Positions 58,236 to 64,000 of a stretch of 64,000 nucleotides of DNA are shown here, piece after piece. Under the pieces are notes generated by a model. The model did not search any database, was not told the origin of the DNA, and saw only the letters and a list, made by a program, of their open reading frames with translations. The translations under genes were made by a program, and so were the position numbers. Every line of letters starts with the position of its first letter. Positions within the stretch are counted from its first letter, which is position 1. Source of the stretch: Polaribacter aquimarinus (GTDB lineage: Bacteria; Bacteroidota; Bacteroidia; Flavobacteriales; Flavobacteriaceae); assembly GCF_003129485.1 (NCBI RefSeq), contig NZ_QFFG01000003.1:248001-312000 (forward strand). The letters are read 5' to 3'.

Positions 58236-58751
58236 TTATTTTTTTTCTAAATAAGCTTTAAAGCTATTCAAATAAGTTTGATCTTGACTTTGAAAAACTC
58301 CTTCGAAATATGGATACAAACATGCCATAATGTAAGAATCACTTTCACAACTGGAATTAAGAGTTACAGTAGTTATTCCATTTTTTTCTGAAAAAATATA
58401 ATCGTCCGTCTTTAACATATTTTCGGCATCAAAAAACAAAGTTACTTTCTCATTAGCAACATATGCCAATACTTTTTCAGTCATTGTAATTTCTTGCCCT
58501 TGATTATTCACAACCATTCTAAATTCACTACCTGTAAAACCTGGGTTTAAATTTAAAGTATCAATCGATTTTATTTCTGGAATCCATTTTTGGACATTTC
58601 CAGGTTGATTAAAAGATTTAAAAACTTCCCCAATCGGTTTATTTATAGAAATTTGAGCCGAATAATTAGTTTCTTTTACAATAAGACCGGTTAGAAAAAA
58701 AATTAATACTAAAAACGAAATAATTCCTAAAATAACTTTTATTGCTTTCAT
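58236..58751 (-). CDS. SRPBCC-family protein with N-terminal membrane anchor
   Basis: A 171-residue protein: one N-terminal hydrophobic helix, then an SRPBCC/START-like fold (SAQISINKPIGEVFKSFNQPGNVQKWIPEIKSI) with a C-terminal helix. The fold binds hydrophobic ligands; the ligand is unknown. Its place between menC and the MBL gene might hint at lipid or quinone handling, which is only inference. Confidence 0.85.
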   Translation of the reverse strand: MKAIKVILGIISFLVLIFFLTGLIVKETNYSAQISINKPIGEVFKSFNQPGNVQKWIPEIKSIDTLNLNPGFTGSEFRMVVNNQGQEITMTEKVLAYVANEKVTLFFDAENMLKTDDYIFSEKNGITTVTLNSSCESDSYIMACLYPYFEGVFQSQDQTYLNSFKAYLEKK

Positions 58752-58754
58752 AGA

Positions 58755-59432
58755 TTATATAGATATTGTATTTCCTATTTCTAATATTTTTAATTCTTTT
58801 CCTTTTAATAAAAACATAGATTTTGCCTCTTCCTTATCAATTTCTATAGGGGGAAAGGTATTAAAGTGACATCCTATTACAGTATTACATTTAACAAAAT
58901 CGCTGGCAATTATAGCATCTTCTACACCCATTGTAAAATTATCTCCAATTGGCAAAATAGCACAATTAATAGTATGAGTTAATGGAATCAATTTCATATC
59001 CATTGTTAATGCAGTATCTCCTGCCACATAAATAGTTTTGTCTTTTGATGAAATGACAAAACCTCCAGGTTGTCCACCATAAGTACCGTCTGCAAAAGAA
59101 GAAGTATGAATAGCATTCACGAATTTGGCAGAAAATGACGCTTTTTTAAAGGTTCCTCCATGATTTAGTGGATGAATTTTAAATCCTTTAGCATTATAAT
59201 ACATTGCAATTTCGAAATTAGAAACAACAATAGCCCCAGTTCTTTCTGCGATTACCTCAACATCTAAAACATGATCTTGGTGTGCATGCGTAAGCAAAAT
59301 ATAATCTGCTTTTATTGTATCAATATCGATATTTGAAGCCAAAGGGTTTCCAGAAATGAAAGGGTCTATTAAAATATTTTTATCGCCAATTTCTATTCCA
59401 AAACATGCATGACCAAAAAAAGTAATATCCAT
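58755..59432 (-). CDS. UPF0173-type metal-dependent hydrolase (metallo-beta-lactamase fold)
   Basis: A 225-residue MBL-fold protein. HAHQDH at residues 49-54 supplies metal ligands, and later Asp/His residues (AGDTALTMDM, IGCHFNTFPP) complete the site. The start MDITFFGHACFGIEIGDKNILIDPF is typical of the UPF0173/YtkL group. Substrate unknown. Three bases separate it from the SRPBCC gene. Confidence 0.92.
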   Translation of the reverse strand: MDITFFGHACFGIEIGDKNILIDPFISGNPLASNIDIDTIKADYILLTHAHQDHVLDVEVIAERTGAIVVSNFEIAMYYNAKGFKIHPLNHGGTFKKASFSAKFVNAIHTSSFADGTYGGQPGGFVISSKDKTIYVAGDTALTMDMKLIPLTHTINCAILPIGDNFTMGVEDAIIASDFVKCNTVIGCHFNTFPPIEIDKEEAKSMFLLKGKELKILEIGNTISI

Positions 59433-59441
59433 AATTAAATG

Positions 59442-60365
59442 TTATAATTGCGTTATTCCAAACAAAATTGCAAATAAAAAGGTGCTAAGTGCCACTCTTT
59501 TTAACTCTTTATCTAATGAAGAAGGTACTTTATTCTTAGCAACAGTAATCAAGTTTTTAACTAATGGAATAAAAGCAACCAAAAACAATAACTGAAAAGG
59601 CGTTTTGTAGGTTAAAAATACATAAAATAATGCTGAAAATAAAGCTCCAATAATCAATAAGTAATGATATTTCTTTGCATTTTTAACACCTAACTTTACC
59701 ACTAAAGTATTCTTATTATTTTTTTCATCTTCTTTTCTATCTCTTAAATTGTTTAAATTTAATACTGATGTACTCAGTAATCCAATAGAAATTGCGGGTA
59801 AGAAAATTTTAAACTGTATTAATTTTGTAAATAAAAAATAGCTTCCTACCACACTTAACAATCCAAAAAATAAAAACACAAAAACATCTCCAAAACCACT
59901 ATAACCATAAGCTGAATTACCAACTGTATATTTTATTGCAGATGCAATTGAAGCTATTCCAAATAAAAAAAATAAAATAGAATACCCAAAATTTTCTTTT
60001 CCAAAGGCCTCATAAATTAGTAATAAAGCAATAATTAGAGTAATAATAGTTGTAATAATCATTGCCAATTTCATTTGTTTTGGTGTAATAGCGCCTGAAG
60101 CAACCATTCTTTCCTCTCCTTCTCTATTTTTATCTGAGCCCTTTATTCCATCTCCATAATCATTTGCAAAATTTGATAAAACCTGAAATCCGATTGTGGT
60201 TAAAATAGCTAACCAGAAAACACTTGAAAATATTACAGAAGGTTTATGACTTAAAAAAGAATTCTGAAAAAAGTGTTGATTGCCTAATATAGATCCAACA
60301 ATGATTCCAGAAACCGATAGTGGTAATGTTCTTAAACGAGCTGCTTTAATGTAATTTTTTATCAT
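59442..60365 (-). CDS. menA: 1,4-Dihydroxy-2-naphthoate polyprenyltransferase
   Basis: A 307-residue UbiA-family enzyme with about nine membrane helices that attaches the prenyl tail to DHNA, giving demethylmenaquinone. The two aspartate-rich motifs NFANDYGDGIKGSD (about 66-79) and NLRDRKEDEKNNK (about 205-217) are present. It starts directly after the SPOR-like gene and is part of the same unit as menC and menE; menB, menD, menF and menG are elsewhere. Confidence 0.95.
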   Translation of the reverse strand: MIKNYIKAARLRTLPLSVSGIIVGSILGNQHFFQNSFLSHKPSVIFSSVFWLAILTTIGFQVLSNFANDYGDGIKGSDKNREGEERMVASGAITPKQMKLAMIITTIITLIIALLLIYEAFGKENFGYSILFFLFGIASIASAIKYTVGNSAYGYSGFGDVFVFLFFGLLSVVGSYFLFTKLIQFKIFLPAISIGLLSTSVLNLNNLRDRKEDEKNNKNTLVVKLGVKNAKKYHYLLIIGALFSALFYVFLTYKTPFQLLFLVAFIPLVKNLITVAKNKVPSSLDKELKRVALSTFLFAILFGITQL

Positions 60366-60749
60366 TTAAAGAATATCTGAAACTTCTTTTAATGCTTGTT
60401 TTATATGAATGCGTTTTCCGTTTTTTATTGGAACAATAAAAGCATCTCTACAAACACTTCTTAACATTTTTTTAAATTCTACAGCATTTTTATAAGTTGT
60501 AAATTCACCTAATCTGTATTTTATAAGGTTATCTTTTTCTTTATAAATATTGATATTTTTTAAACTATCTAAAGATCGATTTTTCTTACTTAAAGCTGAA
60601 ATCTGAACAGTAAAGAACAAATTAGCATTAGATTTAGCATAAGTATCTGGTAAACTTTTTGCCATATATTTTAAATAGTCAGTTCTTTCTTGTGCAGAAA
60701 ACTGAACAATATGGAATAATATAAATAAAAACAGTGATAAAGTTTTCAT
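60366..60749 (-). CDS. Small secreted SPOR-like domain protein
   Basis: A 127-residue protein with a signal peptide (MKTLSLFLFILFHIVQFSAQ) and a body resembling one SPOR repeat (FFTVQISALSK ... YRLGEFTTYKNAVEFKKMLR ... AFIVPIKNGKRI), a domain that binds denuded glycan strands of peptidoglycan. The ATG at 60749 is used rather than an upstream alternative start, as it gives the signal peptide and sits two bases after the preceding stop. Confidence 0.8.
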   Translation of the reverse strand: MKTLSLFLFILFHIVQFSAQERTDYLKYMAKSLPDTYAKSNANLFFTVQISALSKKNRSLDSLKNINIYKEKDNLIKYRLGEFTTYKNAVEFKKMLRSVCRDAFIVPIKNGKRIHIKQALKEVSDIL

Positions 60750-60750
60750 C

Positions 60751-61530
60751 TTATAAATTATTAGCTTCTGCAATTAACTCAGCAATATCTTTCACTTCTA
60801 CTTCTTCTTCCTTTTCTTTAAATTTTATTCCATCGGTCATCATTGTATTGCAATACGGACAACCAGTAGCAATTATATTGGGCTTAGTTTCTAAAGCGTC
60901 TTCTGTTCTCAAAATATTAATGTCTTTATCTCCTTTTTCTGGCTCTTTAAACATTTGTGCTCCACCTGCTCCACAACATAATGCATTAGATTTACTGCGT
61001 TTCATCTCTGTTAAATCTACACCTAATCTTCTAATTAAGTCTCTAGGAGATTCATAAACTTTATTAGCCCTTCCTAAATAACATGGGTCATGAAATGTAA
61101 CTTTTTTTCCTTTTAAAGTAGTATTATCAATTTTTAATCGTCCTTCTGAAATTAAATTTTGTATAAATTGTGTGTGATGAAAAACTTCATACTTTCCTCC
61201 TAAAGAGGGATATTCATTTTTTAAAGTATTAAATGAATGTGGATCGCATGTCACAATTTTTTTTATTTCATAACTGTTCAAAACTTCGATATTCATCATA
61301 GCTTGCATTTGAAACAGAAACTCATTCCCGGCTCTTTTTGCAGCATCACCTGTTGATGATTCTTCTGTACCTAAAACCGCAAAATCTACCTTTGCTTGAT
61401 GCAATATTTTTACAAATGCTCTTGATATTTTTTTTGCTCTATCATCATAACTTCCTGCTGCTCCAACCCAAAACAAAACTTCTGGTTGTTTACTTTGAGC
61501 CATCATATCTGCCATTGTAGGTACATTCAT
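60751..61530 (-). CDS. CCG-domain (HdrB/GlcF/LutA-like) Fe-S oxidoreductase subunit
   Basis: A 259-residue protein with two cysteine-rich CCG-type domains: a first one with CDPHSF (the full Cys set less clear) and a second with HDPCYLGR and LCCGAGG plus CPYCNTM. Such domains hold noncubane or 4Fe-4S clusters in heterodisulfide-reductase, glycolate- and lactate-oxidase complexes. It is separated from the membrane Fe-S protein (62193-63509) only by one small gene, and the two most likely form one complex. Electron donor unknown. Confidence 0.9.
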   Translation of the reverse strand: MNVPTMADMMAQSKQPEVLFWVGAAGSYDDRAKKISRAFVKILHQAKVDFAVLGTEESSTGDAAKRAGNEFLFQMQAMMNIEVLNSYEIKKIVTCDPHSFNTLKNEYPSLGGKYEVFHHTQFIQNLISEGRLKIDNTTLKGKKVTFHDPCYLGRANKVYESPRDLIRRLGVDLTEMKRSKSNALCCGAGGAQMFKEPEKGDKDINILRTEDALETKPNIIATGCPYCNTMMTDGIKFKEKEEEVEVKDIAELIAEANNL

Positions 61531-61541
61531 AATTTTGAGAT

Positions 61542-62186
61542 TTATTTTTCGCTATTCTTTTTACTTACTAAAAGTAGATCTTGTTTATATTTTTTAGCTG
61601 CTTCAATTAAAGGAGTTGGTGTCATTTGATAAAATAATGGAGAATCTGGATCATAATTCATCATTGTCCACTTATTTTTTGTAGAATCATCTCTTAAAAT
61701 AATTGTAATTCTATCTTTCATTAGAACATCCATAGAATTATTAGAAATAAACTTCACAAACATTCCTTTAGCTTTCATCATTGGAATCATCATTTTTTTC
61801 TTTTCATCATCAAACTCAATGTTATGAAAAGTCATTTTCATTTTTAAATCGTAAGAAACAAAAGCATATTCTAAATTGTTTTTTTCCTTCTTAAATATTT
61901 TTGACAATTTATAAACAGGGATAATTTTAGGGATATTAATTGACATTTCTTTATTTCCTTCAAAAACAGTTTTGATTAGATTTTTCATCTGTTCTTTTGA
62001 AGCAAAATCAAATACTTTTGGATAAGTCATGTTAACAATAGCGTCAAAATCTCTATTGTTCATATCAATAAACATTTGTTTTGCTACAACATCTAATTCT
62101 TTGTTTTGAGAATAAACTTTTATCGAAATCAGTAAAAAAAACACTGACAATAAACTTAAAATTTTACTTTTTAAACTTCTACTCAT
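61542..62186 (-). CDS. Secreted protein of unknown function
   Basis: A 214-residue protein with a signal peptide (LSLLSVFFLLISIKVYSQ) and a compact alpha/beta body of about 185 residues (DVVAKQMFIDMNNRDFDAIVNMTYPKVFD), whose size and start suggest an NTF2-like fold, but I cannot assign it. It lies between the two Fe-S genes with spacings of 6 and 11 bases, so it may help that complex. Confidence 0.72.
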   Translation of the reverse strand: MSRSLKSKILSLLSVFFLLISIKVYSQNKELDVVAKQMFIDMNNRDFDAIVNMTYPKVFDFASKEQMKNLIKTVFEGNKEMSINIPKIIPVYKLSKIFKKEKNNLEYAFVSYDLKMKMTFHNIEFDDEKKKMMIPMMKAKGMFVKFISNNSMDVLMKDRITIILRDDSTKNKWTMMNYDPDSPLFYQMTPTPLIEAAKKYKQDLLLVSKKNSEK

Positions 62187-62192
62187 TATCTA

Positions 62193-63509
62193 TTAATCTT
62201 CTTTAGCCCAGTTTAATCTATCTTGTTGATTATATTGCCATGGTGCCCCATTGTTTTCGATGTTTGTCATCATCATATTTAATTCTTGTGGTGCAGCACT
62301 TTGCTCCATCACTAAATATCTTCTCATATCCATAATTATGGATAATGGATCTATATTAACAGGACATTCTTCCACACAGGCATTACAACTTGTGCATGCC
62401 CATAGTTCTTCTGGTTTTATATAATCGTTTAATAGTTGTTTACCATCATCAACAAAAGTTCCTTTGTTAGTATCAATATTTCTACCAACTTCCTCTAGAC
62501 GATCACGAGTATCCATCATAATTTTACGAGGAGACAGTTCTTTACCTGTTAAATTTGCTGGACAAGATGAAGTACATCTTCCGCATTCAGTACATGTATA
62601 AGCATTTAATAACTGTACCCAATTTAAATCTGTTACATCTGATGCTCCAAATTTTTCAGGGACTTCATCTTCTACACCAGTATCTGCTGTTGCATAAGGA
62701 TCTGCACTTGGATCCATCATTAACTTTACTTCATTTGTAACTGATTCTAAATTATTGAATTGTCCTTTAGGGTTTAAATTCGCAAAATAAGTGTTTGGAA
62801 AAGCTAATAAAATATGTAAATGTTTAGAATAATATAGGTAATTTAAGAAAATTAAAATACCTAAAATATGAACCCACCAAGTAACTCTCTCAATAATATA
62901 TAATGATTCTGGGGAGTAATTATCAAAAATCGGTGCCAAAAATTGACTTATTGGATTTCCAACTTCTAGTTGTTGAAATGGTATATCTGTTGCATTCATA
63001 ACGAGGAACAATGTCATTAAAACCATTTCGAAATAAAGAATATTATTTCCGTCATTCTTTGGCCAACCCTTCATTTCTTTACTTAAAAACCTCTTAATAT
63101 TAGATAGATTTCTCCTTAGCCAGAAAATAATAACTGAGATAAAGACTAATGCTGCTAATATTTCGAAAGTTCCAATTAAAAAACCATAAATACCATCACC
63201 TAAAACACCTTGAAATATTCTATGAGTTCCAAATAAACCGTCAATAATAATTTCTAATACTTCTATATTTATGATGATAAACCCAACATAAACAACAATA
63301 TGTAAAAATCCAGAAAAAGGTCTTTTTACCATTTTTGATTGTCCTAAAGCAATCATTATCATGTTTTTTAATCTTTCTGGTTTTCTATCCTTTCTATTTA
63401 CATCCTTACCAAGCTTGATGTTTCTTATTAATTTGCGAACATTCATCACAAAAAAACCAATACCAACTGCAAGAGCTAGGGCAAAAAATATGTTTGGTAA
63501 ATATTGCAT
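62193..63509 (-). CDS. Membrane-bound 4Fe-4S protein (HdrE-like helices plus HdrC-like ferredoxin domain)
   Basis: A 438-residue protein. The N-terminal ~240 residues form about five transmembrane helices with His residues (GFLHIVVYVGF, WWVHILGILIF, YYSKHLHIL) suited to b-type haems as in nitrate reductase gamma. The C-terminal part has two 4Fe-4S sites: CTECGRCTSSCP (about 316-327) and CTSCNACVEECP (about 374-385). This is the quinone-linked half of an HdrDE-like enzyme, with the CCG protein as the cytosolic partner. The substrate is unknown. Confidence 0.9.
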   Translation of the reverse strand: MQYLPNIFFALALAVGIGFFVMNVRKLIRNIKLGKDVNRKDRKPERLKNMIMIALGQSKMVKRPFSGFLHIVVYVGFIIINIEVLEIIIDGLFGTHRIFQGVLGDGIYGFLIGTFEILAALVFISVIIFWLRRNLSNIKRFLSKEMKGWPKNDGNNILYFEMVLMTLFLVMNATDIPFQQLEVGNPISQFLAPIFDNYSPESLYIIERVTWWVHILGILIFLNYLYYSKHLHILLAFPNTYFANLNPKGQFNNLESVTNEVKLMMDPSADPYATADTGVEDEVPEKFGASDVTDLNWVQLLNAYTCTECGRCTSSCPANLTGKELSPRKIMMDTRDRLEEVGRNIDTNKGTFVDDGKQLLNDYIKPEELWACTSCNACVEECPVNIDPLSIIMDMRRYLVMEQSAAPQELNMMMTNIENNGAPWQYNQQDRLNWAKED

Positions 63510-63530
63510 AGTACTTTAATTTATGTAAAA

Positions 63531-64000
63531 TTATTTATTAGCCTCTTTGTCTTTGTTGGGCGTGTAAGGTTTTGCTCTTTTACCAAACAAGGAAAAGTGA
63601 ACAAATCGTTTAGGGTTTTCTTTCATTTCTCTTAAAAGATTTTCTAATTCTTTAGACATTGTGGTTAAATTATGATATAACTTATCATCTACCACAAGTT
63701 TACCTAAAGTACCCTTACCTTGATTAATTCCGTTAAGTAATTTATTAGACGAAGTTAAAGTTGCTTCTGCTTTTCTTATGATTCCTCCTATGTTAGCATT
63801 TGCTAATGTATCAGAAACCCTAGTTAAATTGTCTGTAATTTTCTTAGTATTTGAAATGGTTATTTTTAATTTAGCTGATGTAGAATCTATCACAGAATTT
63901 ACAGATAGCATCATACCTTTAATCTCTTTAATTGTGTAAGACAAATCTTGAACCGATTCTTTTAAAGCAGTTTGTGTTTTTAAATCTAAAACATTGTTTA
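63531..64000 (-). CDS. MlaD/MCE-family protein, C-terminal part
   Basis: The frame is open to the end of the window, so the start is outside; the TTG at 63944 is not the start. The visible part has long heptad-rich helices (TISNTKKITDNLTRVSDTLANANIGGIIRKAEATLTSSNKLL) and ends in GKRAKPYTPNKDKEANK. The pattern NGINQGKGTLGKLVVDDKLYHNL is typical of MCE-domain lipid-binding proteins of phospholipid transport systems. First visible gene of the long unit to menE. Confidence 0.85.
   Translation of the reverse strand, partial: NNVLDLKTQTALKESVQDLSYTIKEIKGMMLSVNSVIDSTSAKLKITISNTKKITDNLTRVSDTLANANIGGIIRKAEATLTSSNKLLNGINQGKGTLGKLVVDDKLYHNLTTMSKELENLLREMKENPKRFVHFSLFGKRAKPYTPNKDKEANK

Noticed and set aside
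1..64000. CRISPR array, insertion sequence or prophage
   Set aside because: No regularly spaced repeats, transposase or phage structural genes were seen. The only recombinase, at 34545-35432, looks like the cellular Xer enzyme.

Overview
This is a 64 kb, very AT-rich, gene-dense window from a member of the Bacteroidota, most likely a marine Flavobacteriaceae (Polaribacter/Tenacibaculum-like; inferred from protein content, not from a database search). Supporting signs: promoters of the Bacteroidota type (TAnnTTTG -7 box) instead of E. coli-type -10/-35 boxes; almost no Shine-Dalgarno sequences except a very strong one before rpsU; many Bacteroidota-type lipoprotein and outer-membrane genes; a fused branched-chain 2-oxoacid dehydrogenase E1; and menaquinone synthesis genes.

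Layout. 1-1.15 kb: end of a thiolase gene and an NlpC/P60 hydrolase. 1.2-5 kb (-): gyrA followed by a TPR protein. 5.2-7.8 kb (+): clpC, divergent from gyrA. 8-9 kb: a TlpA-like thioredoxin lipoprotein. 9-14.8 kb (-): accA, then tgt-lptF/G-eamA, rluF and alkB. 14.9-17.9 kb (+): a sodium:solute symporter and a solitary AbiH-family gene that ends beside tRNA-Ser. 18.3-20.6 kb (+): aroC and a PA0069-type radical SAM gene. 20.7-36 kb (-): the information-processing block, read as rpsU, xerC-hpf, tRNA-Thr-Tyr-Gly-Thr, tuf, tRNA-Trp, secE, nusG, rplK, rplA, rplJ, rplL, rpoB, rpoC, DUF3467. 36-42 kb (-): pspC-like, K+ channel, RmlD-like reductase, alanine/Na+ symporter, ComEA-like, acyl-CoA dehydrogenase. 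42.1-53.7 kb (+): uvrA, LOG-family gene, a degenerate M1-like/beta-barrel protein, an outer-membrane protein plus lipoprotein pair, and the fused E1 gene. 53.9-55.2 kb (+): a membrane-tethered LuxR-like regulator. 55.2-64 kb (-): a tight run of eleven genes from mlaD-like through an Hdr/Glc-like Fe-S pair to menA, menC and menE.

How the genes work together. The central block makes the transcription and translation machinery; its order (four tRNAs, tuf, secE, nusG, L11-L1-L10-L12, rpoBC) matches the E. coli thrU-tufB/secE/rpoBC region. The rightmost block joins menaquinone synthesis (menA, menC, menE) to a membrane-bound Fe-S oxidoreductase pair that probably uses quinone, and to an MCE/MlaD lipid-transport protein.

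Most of the window is core genome. The points most worth a second look are: the strong Shine-Dalgarno of rpsU with a Tyr54-bearing bS21 (fits the known Bacteroidota autoregulation); a decayed copy of the acyl-CoA dehydrogenase 3' end just beyond the intact gene; a queuine/preQ1 tRNA transglycosylase lacking its zinc cysteines and probably translated from an almost leaderless mRNA; the M1-like protein that has lost HExxH and carries a C-terminal outer-membrane-like domain; the metallophosphatase-type ectodomain fused to a LuxR HTH; and AbiH beside tRNA-Ser. No CRISPR array, insertion sequence, prophage or rRNA operon was seen.
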